Of a DNA stretch of 64,000 nt, positions 23,965 through 35,835 are shown in pieces. Origin of the DNA: Gossypium raimondii. Its lineage: Eukaryota; Streptophyta; Magnoliopsida; Malvales; Malvaceae. Location of the stretch: positions 35,295,250 through 35,359,249 of the forward strand of contig NC_068577.1 of assembly GCF_025698545.1 (NCBI RefSeq), written 5' to 3'. The position numbers and the translations under genes were made by a program. Under the pieces are notes generated by a model. The model was given only the letters and a program-made list of their open reading frames with translations. It was not told the origin of the DNA and made no database searches. Every line of letters starts with the position of its first letter. The stretch's first letter is position 1.

Positions 23965-25350
23965 AATAGTTATGACCTTTAGTGAAGATTGTTAAAGCAA
24001 AATTTCTGAACGGGATTATTACGAAAATTATGAGTTTTAGGTCTTTAATTCGAGTTTAAATCATATTGGGTTCGGATTTTAGGCTTAATTTTTATTATAT
24101 TTGAGCCTAATATTGTATTTATCGGCTCTTATTATTTTATTTTTTTAATCTAATTTTTTATAATTATTAAGTATTTTAAGTTATTTAGCGGTTTATGTTA
24201 AGAAAATTTAGTTTAAATATTTAGGTTAATTAAAGTTCTAGTATACTTAATAGTTTTATTTAGATTTATTTAGTTAGCTTATATAAAGACCTTTGCATTG
24301 TACACAATTAAATCAAAATTCATTATTTCAACAACTTTTCTTTTGAATTAATAAATTCTCTTTGAATTTTTCTTTTAAAGAATTTTTCTTAAGTTTTCTT
24401 TTGAGTTTTAGCAATCTTTTCAAATTGTGCGGATAATTTTCAATTTTTTTCCTAAGTTTTCTTTTTCAGAAGGGAAATTAGAGTCGTTTAAAGAGAGTTG
24501 TGGATTCTTCTTATTTTCAAGGCTCTTTAGGACTTCTACACATCACGTTCCATCTTTTTCATCTATCTTCTTTATTTTCTTTTTTATTTTCTTTTCTATT
24601 ATTCTAGTATTTGATTTATTGTTCTATTTGATTTATTTATTTTATTTATTTTAATTCTTTTCTTTAATTTTTTTTGTTATTTGATTTAGATTCGCTTACG
24701 TTTCAAGTTGTGTCAAAATTCAAATTTTTTTTTCGAACGTTTAGAGCAGCAAGTCAAATTTGCGACTTGCGACTTGAAAACAAAAAGAATCTACAACCCC
24801 CTTCAAGTGGATCTAATTTCCCCTCCAAAAAAAACTTAGTAGGAAAAATTTGAAGATCACCCCACAATCTGAAAAGATTGTTAAAACTCTTCTAAAATAA
24901 AATTCAAAAAAATTCTTTAAAAGAAAAACTTAAAGAGAATTTATTAACTTAAAAGAGAAGTTGAATAATGATGAATTTTTATTTAATTGTGTACAATGTA
25001 AAGGCTTTTATATAGGCTAGCTAAATAAATCTAAATAAAACTATTAAGTATACTAAAACTTTAATTATCCTAAACAAAAGTAGTTTTAAACTAAATTTTC
25101 TTATTGACATGAAACTCGTAAATAACTTAAAATACGTAATAATTATAAAAAAATTTAAAATAAAATAATAAAATAATAAGAGCTGATAAATACAATATTA
25201 GGCTCATATATAATAAAAATTAAGCCTAAAACCCGAACTCAATATGATTTAAACTCGAATTAAAAACTCCAAACTTGTAATTTCTATAATAATCTCATCC
25301 AGAAATTCTACTTGCGCAGTCTTTACTAAAACGGTCATAACTTAAGCTCC
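23965..25350. repeat. Long inverted repeat, arms of about 0.57 kb
   Basis: The left arm (about 23965-24530) and the right arm (about 24770-25350) are reverse complements with scattered differences. Examples are GTACACAATTAAATCAAAATTC against GAATTTTTATTTAATTGTGTAC, and TTCGAGTTTAAATCATATTG against CAATATGATTTAAACTCGAA. A spacer of about 240 bases lies between them. A transcript would fold into a long hairpin. It has no transposase. It could be a foldback element or two LTR-like copies inserted head to head. A third partial copy of an arm lies at about 25885-25925. Confidence 0.7.
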
Positions 25351-27219
25351 CGAACTCAAAATCTAGGGATTCAAAGTGCATTTTGAAGGTAAGAGATAGA
25401 TCTTCAACCGCTATTCAGACATCTAAGCCCATAAATTCTTGGATCTCATTCAAAAATTCGTCACAAGTTGACTAATCTTTTCAGTTTGAAGATCAGTAGT
25501 TTAGTTGAATTGACTTTAATAAATTTCACACATGTACCATTCCCCCTTTCTTCGAAAAGATTCATCCTCACATATTATTTTTGATCGAATCTTGGTTTGA
25601 ATTACTTAGCCTTTGACCTTGTTATTGAGCCTTGAGGTAGTGTATGTCCATCACATCCATAGGTCTGAAAATCAGGCCTTGAGGATTACATCACACTCTC
25701 TCTACCGTTTTCAAATCCATGATTAGTTCGCTTCAAAAACCACTAAAAATCCATGAAAACAAAACTAAACTCTTGAATTACTCAAACTCTAATATCCTTT
25801 TTCAATCGTCAGATCATCTTCGATTTTCGGTATGTGTTTCCTCTTGCTGAGGTCTCCCCTTTCACTGTTCGGATTCTCTCATTATTTTAGGTTTAATTTT
25901 AGGCTCACATATAATAAAAATTAATCACATGTTTTTCAAGAAAAATCCCTTGAATTGTTTGAAGATTTTTCCTGAATGATTTAAACTACAAATCTTAAAA
26001 TCATTTAATCACGCGTCTTTGTTTTTGACTATTTGATTATTTTCACCATTTGGGCTTTGGGCATCATCATTTTTTACTGTTTAGTGTATCAACTATTTGA
26101 TTAATATTACTGCTACCAAAGCAAAGATTTCAGCTTAGAGGCGAATAAGAGGGGAACAAACAGGTGCCTTGAGCACTCTAAAATAGAAAATTACAGTTCT
26201 AGTTAGTTTTAAATGATTAAATTATAAATTAGTATAAAGTAAAGCTTCTAAAAAAAATACTATTTAATATCTCTTTTTTTTTTAAAAATTAATTCAATTT
26301 TGGAATAAATTTGTTGGTTGACCCCTGTTTCAGCTATCTCTAATGCTTTGAAACTCTTCAAAAAGTCTCCTTTTTATTTTTTGTTCTTTTGTGATAAAAT
26401 CGGATTTGAAAGCTGCCATTTTTGTTTTGGATTTGCAATAGGGATGGAAGGCCATGGAGGGAATGAGAGAATTTTGAATGTTTGAAGCGAATTTGTGACT
26501 TTGTTCGTTTCTCCTGGTTTTTTATTTTATTTTATTTTATGGAGAATGGTTCCACTTCATCGAAATCATTTGTAATATTTTTAAAGCTTTTCATTATTAA
26601 TTAATAATGATTTTTCTTTAGTTATAATCTTATTATTTTTATTGATTATATTCTTTAATTTTTTTTATTTCTTATAAATTATATTTTAATTTTTTTATAA
26701 TATAAATTTTTTAATTTTTTAAAAATTAATTAATTATTGACCTGATATACATGTAAACTATCACATCAACATCTAGACATTCATGTGAATAAAGTTAACC
26801 GTTCATCAACTGATCAATTTGATAAAAATTAAAATTTTAAAGGCTAATTTAAGAAAAGAAAAACTGAAATGTTTTTTTTTTTATAGTTCAAGGAGGGTTG
26901 AAAATGTCATTATGCTTATGAAACCTAATTGGTATGGATCGGTCGATGGATTGTGCGTGTGGTGCAACGCAGGTGCCCATTGAATATTTTTGCATGAGTA
27001 TTACTATCATTCTAGGCTGAAGACGAGTATACTTTGTTAAAGGAAAAAGGTTGTCACTAATCTTAAATCTTTTTAGGTTAAAATACGTCCTTAGTTATTG
27101 TATTTTCACAAAATATGATGTTTAATCTCTATTCTTAAAATGTTGAAAATTATTTTTTTTTAGTATTTTCCGTCAAAAATTTTCATTATATTATGCTCTT
27201 AGTGTTGTTTTTCAAGAAG
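25351..27219. other. AT-rich non-genic stretch
   Basis: No supported gene. Short homopolymer-rich tracts dominate 26250-26890. A stray arm-like piece of the inverted repeat lies at about 25885-25925. The right end meets the duplicated galactinol synthase fragment. Confidence 0.4.
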
Positions 27220-28129
27220 ATGCACAGCTCCTCACTTGTACGTGACAAGCCCATCAAACAAGGGCTGATTTTATTTACTTCATTATTCAACTTCTGGAAA
27301 AAGGTTGGTGCATCGGAGATTGAATAACAAATTTAAAAGAAAAAACTATATATTATCCCATAAATGGTATACCAATATTCATTTTATGTAAAAAAAACAA
27401 AAAACTAATCAAACCGGACACAAGGACAACATATAACAGTCCTTATGTTCACGATGATAAAACATCTGTCCATTTCAAAATGGAAGGATGATCAAATACA
27501 TACTACAAACAAGAAAAAATTGAACACATTTACATTCATTCCTACACCGCTTTAGCTTAGGTGGATTGTATTATATTACTAATCTTTATCGTCACCAAAT
27601 TAAGAAGCGGAAGGGCGTTAATACGGTGAACAAAGTCGCCGACCTTTGACAAAGCTACCAAAAGCGATTGCGAGGCCGCTTTGCTTATCCTCATCACCTG
27701 CTGCTTGGCGAAGCCACGACATTGTTGTAGTCAAGCGACTCATCATCGTAAATCTCCCACCATTTAGCCACCAGCGTCTTAATGTCTTCCCTGTCCATGT
27801 TGTCTTCTTTGCCGATATACCTCCGAGTTTGGAGCCAATGACCTGAAGAGTGAACCACCTTGGCCTTGTCTAGCTCAATGTTCTCGGTGGCGCCATAGCA
27901 TGGCCATCACCAAAGTTGTAAATGGGAGGGATGGGCTGTAAATGTCCCTAAAGTACATGTTCGAGATAATCCTACTCCGCAAATAGGGTAGGAGGGGTGA
28001 CTTTGAGGGTAGTCAAGAGGTCCACATATGTAGAAAGGCTAGGTTCATATACAAACATTCCAGCGTTGAAGTAAAGAGGAGGTTTAGGACCAAGCTGCGA
28101 AGGCCATTGGACCTTATCAGGGCACTGCT
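27220..28129 (-). pseudogene. 3' fragment of galactinol synthase (duplicate of 35448-36371)
   Basis: About 910 bases match 35448-36371 closely in the same orientation. They cover the 3' flank, 3' UTR and the C-terminal half of galactinol synthase exon 2. Small insertions and deletions break the reading frame, and the N-terminal half and first exon are absent. The homology stops after GGGCACTGCT at 28129. The next bases are the end of an ARF intron (CTTTCCCAG) followed by an ARF exon. Confidence 0.85.
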
Positions 28130-28518
28130 ACCTTTCCCAGGGTTTAATGTGGAAACTGTGGAATATAAGAACATTAGCTTCACCGTTTGGGATGTTGGAG
28201 GTCAGGACAAGGTAATATTACGGGAACCCGAAAAATGTTGCAGAACAAACCATAATTAGTCATCATTTTACCATTATATTGTTTCCCTGGGTCTTATTGC
28301 TTGATGGAACATGATATTTTACCCTGGGTAAACTGTACAATACATTGATGTTTCAACTAATGGATATGCTTAGGGACGATCTTATGCTCATGGCATCAGC
28401 ATATAAGATAATCATAATCTACATCTACTAATGCCACCTCGCCTTTCTAGTTTATCCTTTGGTGGTATGAGGAGAGGTTATCCATGTCGTGGCTGTTGCA
28501 TTATTCGGCATCTTGCCT

Positions 28519-31500
28519 TTATTGTATGCAACACATTCCAATTTTACTTCTCAATGATTCAAATCGAGTAGCCCCTAAGGGCTTGGTCAGTATGTCAGCC
28601 AATTGTGCTCCAGAGCTACAATGCACAAGGCTGACTTCCCTTGTTTGCTCAGCTTCTCGAACAAAATGCAACTTAATTTTAAAGTGTTTAGTTTTACCAT
28701 GGAACACAGGGTTCTTAGCTATGGCAACTGCTGACTGGTTGTCCACCCAAAGTTCAGTTGCATCAGCTTGTGTTTCATTAAGATCCTGAAGTAACTTCCT
28801 AAGCCAAATGGCCTAATTGACTGTTGCTGCTGCAGCCATGTACTCTGCTTCAGCTGTGGACTGAGCAACAGTTTGTTGCTTCTTTGAACTCTAGCAAAAC
28901 ATGCCTGATCCAAGTGTGAAGAAGTATCCAGAGGTACTCTTCATGTCAACGAGGGATCTTGCCCAGTTACTGTCTGAGTAACCTTCTAGTTTCAGTTCCT
29001 TCCCACTTTCAAACATCACACCAAAGCTAGCAGTGCCTTTGATATATCTAAGGACCCTCTTTGCAGCCTTCAAATGTGCCTCATTACAACAGTGCATGAA
29101 CCTAGATAGCAGACTAACACCAAACATGATGTCTGGCCTGGTTGCTGTCAAATATAACAGGCAACCTACTAGGCTTCGATAGTGCCTCTCATCAACTCTC
29201 TACTGATCTCCACTGCTTGTCAACTTTTCTCCTTGAGCCACTGGTGTGTTGACTGCTTTACAGTTAAGCATGCAAAATTTGCCTAGAATCTTTAAAGAAA
29301 ATGTTTGTTGGCTGATGAAGATGCCTCGATCAGACTGGTGAACTTCCATGCCAAGGAAGTATGTCATGACCCCCAAATCAGTCATCTCAAACACTTGCTG
29401 CATTTGAAGCTTGAATTCATCAATGAGTTCAACTTTCTCCCTGTCACCAACAAGTCATCCATATACAAGGAGACAATCTGCAAGGTTTCAACTTCTGACC
29501 TCTTAACATACAGGGTAGGCTCACTAAGACTCTTCACAAATCCAAGCTTGATCAGGTAAGCATCAACTCTATCATACCAGGTCCTTGGTGCCTGTTTCAG
29601 GCCATAAAGGGCCTTTCTCAGCCTGTACACTTTGTCTTCATGTCCAACAACTTCAAAACCTTCTGGTTGCTCAATGAAGATTTCCTCCTTAAGAAAGCCA
29701 TTTTGGAATGCTGAATTTACATCCAATTGGTGAACCCTCCACTGCTTCTGAGCTACTAAAGCAAACAAAAGCTTGATTGTCTCCAGTCTTGCTACTGGAG
29801 CAAATGTCTCCAAGAAGTCCACCCCATATTGCTGACTGTAGCCCTTCACCACAAGCCTTGCCTTGTGCTTATTCAATGAGCCATCAGCATTGTACTTGGC
29901 TCTGTACACCCATTTAACTCCTATGACCTTCTTGTGTTCTGGTCTGCTCACCAATTCCCATGTTTGATTTTTGTTGATCATTTCCAGCTCAGCCTCCATA
30001 GCTTTCATCCAGTTCTTGTCCTTGGCAGCCTCTTCAAAGTCTGAAGGCTCAATCACAGCAACATTACACCTCTGATAGACATCACCAAAGTTCTGGTGCC
30101 CCTCACTGGTGTATCATCAACAACATCATCACTCGATCCTTCTTCTGTAGGTTCAGCAACCAAGTCTAACTGGTCCATTTCAGGCATGTCAGCTTCAGCA
30201 CCATTCCAATTCCACACCTTTTCTTCATCAAATTTTACATCCCTGCTGACTTGAACCTTCTTTGCTGTAGGATCATACACTCTATAACCCTTCTTGTTGC
30301 TGCTATAGCTAACAAAGATTCCTGGAGTTGCCCTGCTCTCGAGCTTGGTTCTCTTTTCCACTGGAACAAGAGCATAACACACACAACCAAACACTTTCAG
30401 GTGTGTTACCACTGGTTTGGCTTCATGCCAAGCTTCAAAAGGAGTCTTATCCTTGACTACTCGAGTTGGCAGCCTGTTGAGCAGGTATACTGAGGTGTTA
30501 ACTGCCTCAGCCCAAAACTGACTTGGAAGCTTGCCATGAAACAATAGGCACCTGGCCATGTTCAGCATAGTCCTATTTTTCCTCTTACAGACACCATTCT
30601 GTTGAGGAGTATAGACTGTAGTAAGCTGATGGTGAATCCCAGCACTATCACAAAGCTTCTGAAATCTCTCAGACACATATTCAGAGCCATTATCAGTCCT
30701 CAAGGCTCTAATTTTGCAGCCTGACTGATTTTCAGCATATGCCTTAAATTTGCAGAAGGCCTCAAACACTTCTGACTTCTGCTTCAACACAACCTTGTTA
30801 AATCATCTATAAACAGGACAAAGTACCTGTTCTCATTGATTGAAGGTGTTCTCATACGGCCACAGACATTAGAGTGCACCAATTCGAGCTTATTTTGAGC
30901 TCTCCAAGTACTATCAGCAGGAAAAGGCAGTCTAGCCTGCTTACCAAGCTGACAAACCTCACAAACATTCCCACTAGCCTCAATTTTTAAAATGTCATCA
31001 ACCAAATTCAGTTTATGCAACAGATCAATAGATCTGAAATTGGCATGACCTAGTCTTCTATGCCACAAGTCAGTGCTGTCAACAAGGCTGGTGTATGCCT
31101 TTCTTTCCACTTGGCTAACATCCAGCATAAAGCACCTATCAGTCATAGAGACTGTGACTAACTCTTGACCATGCATATCTTGAACACTACAGCAGCCACC
31201 TTTAAAAACCAATGTATAGCCCTTTTCAACTAATTGGCCTACACTAAGCATGTTCTGGTCTAAGTTAGGTACAAAAAGCACATCTGAGATCAGCTTGTTA
31301 CCTAAACCAGTGCTAACCAGCACATTACCCTTGCCCTTAGCCTCAATCAGCTTGCCGTCCCCAATTCTGATCCTCGAGTGGAAGCTTCTGTCTAGGCCCT
31401 TGAATAGCTTCTCATCTGCTGCCATATGGTGTGAACAACCATTGTCTAGCAGCCAATCATTGTTGGCCTTTGTTGTGCCAACAAAGCAGGTTGCAGTAAA

Positions 31501-32520
31501 TACATGCTCCTCCTGAGCTTGCAAATCCTCAGCAGGTCGAGCTTGTTGCTGAGTGGTTTCCTTTGGCTTGCCCTTGCACACCTTCTCCGCATGACCAAAC
31601 TGCTTGCAGTTTCTGCATTGTATGTCTGGCCTAAACCAGCAGTATTTTTCTGAGTGTGTTGTCTTCTTGCAGTGAACACATGGTGGGAAAACCCTTTTTG
31701 CTTCATCTCTTCCTGACTTGGCCCTTCTATTGTGCCAAGGCTTTTTGCCTTTTGTACTCACACTCGAGCCTTCACTGGCTTTAACCTGAAAAGCAGCCTC
31801 AGGATTCTCCTCCTGCCTATTTGCCCTCCTTTGCTCAAGTGTATACAGAGAGTTTATCAGCTTAGACAATGAAATGGCTGATAAGTCCCCCGAGTTCTCA
31901 AGTGAAGAGATTTTTGACTCAAATTTCTCAGGGAGAGTTATGATGACCTTTTCAACAACTCTGCTCTCTGTGAAATCCACTCCCAAGAGCCTTATGCTGT
32001 TGACAATGGCCATTATCCTGTCTGAATACTGCTTGATGGTCTCAGACTCTTTCATCCTCAAATTCTCAAAGTCTCTCCTGAGATTGATCACCTACTGTTG
32101 CCTTGTCTTATCAGTCCCCATGAACTCCTCCTTCAGCTTCTCCCAGGCCTGCTTTGGTGAGTCACAGGCCATGATGCGAGTGAATATCACATCAGAGACT
32201 CCATTTTGCAAGCAGGTCATAGCCTTATGCTTCTTGGCTCTCTCCTCAGCATGCTGCCTCATCTGTGCAATGGTGGGATTGGCCCTCAATGGAGGTGGTT
32301 TAGCATCATTCTCGATTACACTCCAGAGATCATGTGCCTGGAGGTAAGTCTTCATTTTGACTATCCAAATGTGATAGTTTTCTCCAGTGAACACTGGTGG
32401 AGGTGGTGGAGTGAAACTCATTTTGCTAGACTGAGTTCAAAGGCCTCGATCACTTCTAAATTTTAGCTTTGCTTTTGGTTTGAAAAACAACAGAATGCAT
32501 AGGCCCCTCAAAGATTCGGG
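28519..32520 (-). mobile_element. Ty1/copia polyprotein remnant in the ARF intron
   Basis: From high to low coordinates: gag (32421-31500), with an in-frame stop near 32091, and two CCHC knuckles (CVHC..H..C and CRNC..H..C). The protease active site reads DNG instead of DSG. The integrase has an intact HHCC part (WHRRLGHA, CEVCQLGK), but two of the three DDE residues are changed: VHSN for HSD and QQNGVCKRK for QQNGVSERK. A small deletion shifts frame near 30790. The reverse transcriptase (30056-29382) keeps YMDD. RNase H ends at 28519 (ADILTKPLG). Further shifts lie near 30090 and 29400 and a stop near 29200. It is dead, but still easily recognised. Confidence 0.88.
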
Positions 32521-32532
32521 CTCATGATACCA
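32520..32532 (-). other. Copia primer binding site
   Basis: The minus strand reads TGGTATCATGAGC, close to the TGGTATCAGAGC complement of initiator tRNA-Met used by plant copia elements. It lies 2 bases inside the LTR that starts at 32535. Confidence 0.75.
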
Positions 32533-32534
32533 TT

Positions 32535-33030
32535 TGTTGGAACATTGGCAGCATCGAGCAAACAAATTTACCAAGCAGAAGCAAGATTGATCGAAGCAAA
32601 AAAGAAAAATTGGTAGAGCAGCAAATGAAACTTGAATGTACAACAGGAAAATCGTAACTGAACATCACAATTTTCATTCAAATTTTGAAAATATAAAAGA
32701 GTTACATTTTTGGCTTAATTTGACAGTTACCTAATGACATAACTGCTCTCACTTAACTAAAACTAATACAAACTTAAACAACTACAAAGATAAGCTGACA
32801 TTTCAGCTTTTACATCAAAAATCAAGTCACAAACTTAATCCTACTAACTTTGAGAGTTAGTTACAATTGGACTAAGCTAAATAACATTACAACAAAATAG
32901 CTAAAAACTGATTGCTTTATTCGGTCCAAAAATCAACCTTGCATGCCAAGCAAAAACAGTTGAGCTCGATAGCTGCTGTTGATCTCGACAGTGGTTGGCG
33001 CCATGTTGCATTGCAGTCCAGCTCTCAACA
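32535..33030 (-). mobile_element. 5' LTR of the ARF-intron copia element
   Basis: A 496-base block with TGTTGG and TCTCAACA ends, next to the primer site. No matching 3' LTR is found near 28200-28518. The five bases after it (CTTGC, 33031-33035) also occur at 28512-28516, just outside the RNase H stop codon. Confidence 0.75.
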
Positions 33031-33749
33031 CTTGCATTTGCCTGTTTCTTAAAATTTAGGAGTGAAATATCTCGAGTCTGATAGCATGTCTTGTTCTAAT
33101 GGCTTTATGGGAACTTTCAGATTCGACCTTTGTGGAGGCACTACTTCCAAAATACTCAGGGGCTAATCTTTGTTGTGGATAGCAATGATCGTGATCGTGT
33201 TGTTGAGGCCAGGGATGAGCTTCACCGTATGCTAAATGAGGTGCCAGTTTGCTTCTTTGAACTTTGTTGGTTTGGTTTCTCTGTTAACTTGAAATTTTCA
33301 ATAATGAGGTCTACATGTAGCTGTTATGCATGTGTAATTACTATTTTCAATTATTTTGTTGCTTATAATATGTGTAGGATGAGCTGAGGGATGCTGTGCT
33401 GCTTGTATTTGCAAACAAGCAAGATTTACCAAATGCTATGAATGCTGCTGAGATCACTGATAAACTTGGTCTTCATTCCCTCCGTCAGCGCCACTGGTAT
33501 AACCTTTTCCCTGTTTGTTTATTTCTAGATTGGTCTGCCAGTTGTCTGTTCTGTTTTAAAATCTCTCTTGTGAGTCACAGGTATATTCAGAGTACATGCG
33601 CTACCTCTGGTGAAGGGTTGTATGAGGGTCTGGACTGGCTCTCCAACAACATAGCTAACAAGGTAGGTTCAGACTGATACGTGTGTCCTTTATTGATATT
33701 GTTCTGTTCTAATTCTCGCTTCCATTCATTGTATTTTTCCTAGGCTTGA

Positions 33750-35447
33750 GGTGGTTGGTAGAAGGTCGGTGACATTTACATTTGGGGTAGCAATCTTTGT
33801 GGAATTCGGATATGTATATCTCTATTTTATGATATGTTGCGTTATTGGGGTTTTGTTTTTTTGCTTTTGCTCGACAACTTTTAAATGAAATGGATGAGCT
33901 TGTGTTTAGATATGCTTTGTAGATGGAATTCATTGTTCAGAGTTAATTAACGAATTCATTGTTGACATTTCATAGTAACATGTTACATTTTTTACTTGTT
34001 CCATTATCAATACTATGTTGATTCTTGTTTGTTCAAGAAAAGTTTTAAGCAAGTAGAGCTGAGGTGGGAAGAGTGAGGCCATTTCATTTTATTTTGCGTA
34101 AGTCTCCTTCACTTCTTAGGATCTCGGCCATTTCACATGTTTATACCTTAGAGACATTAAAGTAGTTTTGTTTTGGACAATGTGACTGGTTTGTTTGCTG
34201 CAAGGTTAAAGCCACAAAGCACCTAACCATTGAGGACAAGAGGAGAGCCAGTGACAATGTGACTGCTTTCCGTCACTCAACAGACTTAAAATGTTTCTCA
34301 ATACCAGTATTATCCAAGCAATTCTGAGTTTCAAGAATCCCTTCTGTATAATTATAATAGTAATAATAAGTCGGGGTGGAACGAAATCAACCCAAATGAT
34401 CCGACAAACACACAATTTGCATTGACATGTTTTATACAAAATGCATTTATTAGTTAAAGGATCTGCTTCAATTATCCAATTTTTTTTAAAATTAAAGTAT
34501 ACTACTTGATTCATCATTCAATTTTTATAATCACCCAAATAAAAATATTTATAATTTAATCATTTTTGTTACAATAATTAAATATTTTAATATTTTAGGC
34601 ACCCCACTACTAACCCACTAATGGAGTCTAATGTGGCATTCCACATCATTTTTTACCCGCTGTTGTTAATCATCTTCTTCTTCCTTTGCTCTCTGCTTCT
34701 GGTACACTCTCTTTCTTTACCCATCACTGCACCATCAAGGGGTAGCTTAGTATTAAGTAGTGGCTCCTGCGTAACTACGTTCTGAGACGGTGCAGTGAAT
34801 TGCATGAATGACAGACTGAGACCAAGTAGTTTTGGTTGATCTAAAAATTCTAATGGATGAGTGGGTGAATTATGCATCGCAACTGCCCATGTTTGTATGT
34901 ATGTACGAGGATTACCGTCGTTATGGGCCATTGGTAAAGGGAAATTGAATCCCTTTGTCGACTAAAATTTTTAGAATGGACGGTGATTATATTCTCCTGC
35001 AAACAGAAATAGATTTTCTTTTGAGTGATGGACTTACGAGTTTGGGCTTTTACGAATTAGGATATGGAAGTAGGGTTAGGGTTAGATTTCCCTTTTTTTT
35101 TTAAAGGAAGTTTGGGTTAGATTTCACGAAATGATAATTGGGTTAATTATCATTAAATTTTAGGATCAAGTCGGCGTAAAAAAATGTTTATGCAAGGCTG
35201 ACCATAATATAAAAACAGACCTAATAATTTAGCCCACATCAAATTTCGAGTCCAAATATTCTCATATTTCGATCAACTTTGGGTAATCCAATATTCCAAT
35301 CCTTAAATGTGTTTACCGAAGTGAGTGTCTTTTGCGGTTCAAATAGGGAATCAACTACCATATTTTTCATTTTTCATGTATTTCTGACTTGAATTAACTC
35401 CTTGTGTTGTAACTATACAATGTAATACACGTTTTGCAGACTCTGCT
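33750..35447. other. Intergenic between ARF remnant and galactinol synthase
   Basis: Contains the ARF 3' UTR, then AT-rich DNA. An open frame at 34931-34653 on the minus strand has no recognisable family or promoter. No gene supported. Confidence 0.4.
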
Positions 35448-35835
35448 ATGCGGAGCTCCTCACTTGTACGTGACAAGTCCATCAAACAAGGGCTAATTTT
35501 ATTTACTTCATTATTCAACTTCTAGGAAAAAGGTTGGTGCATCGGAGGCTGAATAACAAATTTAAAAGAAAAAACTATATATTATCCCATAAATGGTATA
35601 CCAATATTCATTTTTATGTAAAAAAAAAACAAAAAAAACTAATCAAACCAGACACAAGGACAACATATAACAGTCCTTATGTTCCTGATGATAAAACATC
35701 TGTCCATTTCAAAATGGAAGGACAGATCAAATACATACTACAAACAAGAAAAAAATTGAACACATTTACATTCATTCCTACACTGCTTTAGCTTAGGTGG
35801 ATTGTATTGTATTACTAATCTGTATCGTCACCAAA

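Larger units (their letters stand above)
28141..33749 (+). pseudogene. ARF1-type small GTPase gene lacking its 5' exons
   Basis: Five exons remain: 28141-28211, 33121-33240, 33378-33496, 33581-33662 and 33744-33749, the last holding just Ala and stop. They encode an ARF protein from [10 protein letters not shown] to the C-terminus. The switch II motif WDVGGQDK and the base-recognition motif NKQD are present, and every splice border and phase is intact. The first 50 or so residues (myristoylated N-terminal helix, P-loop GxxxxGKT, switch I threonine) are missing: the sequence before 28130 is galactinol synthase. Without the P-loop it cannot be a working ARF GTPase. The intron 28212-33120 has been enlarged by a copia element. 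The coding part shows no stop or frameshift, so the loss is recent or the exons belong to a larger transcript. Confidence 0.85.

Noticed and set aside
24427..24654. Phe-rich open frame of 75 codons at the inverted repeat
   Set aside because: T-rich low-complexity translation in the arm and spacer of the inverted repeat.
33663..33677. ARF ending in NKVGSD by reading through the last intron
   Set aside because: A good GT-AG intron (33663-33743) leads to GCT TGA, giving the usual ARF ending NKA, so the spliced form is preferred.
34653..34931. Open frame of 92 codons on the minus strand (MAHNDGNPRTY...)
   Set aside because: No family recognised, no clear promoter or splice partners, and it sits in repeat-like DNA. 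It could be a decayed exon, but there is not enough to call a gene.
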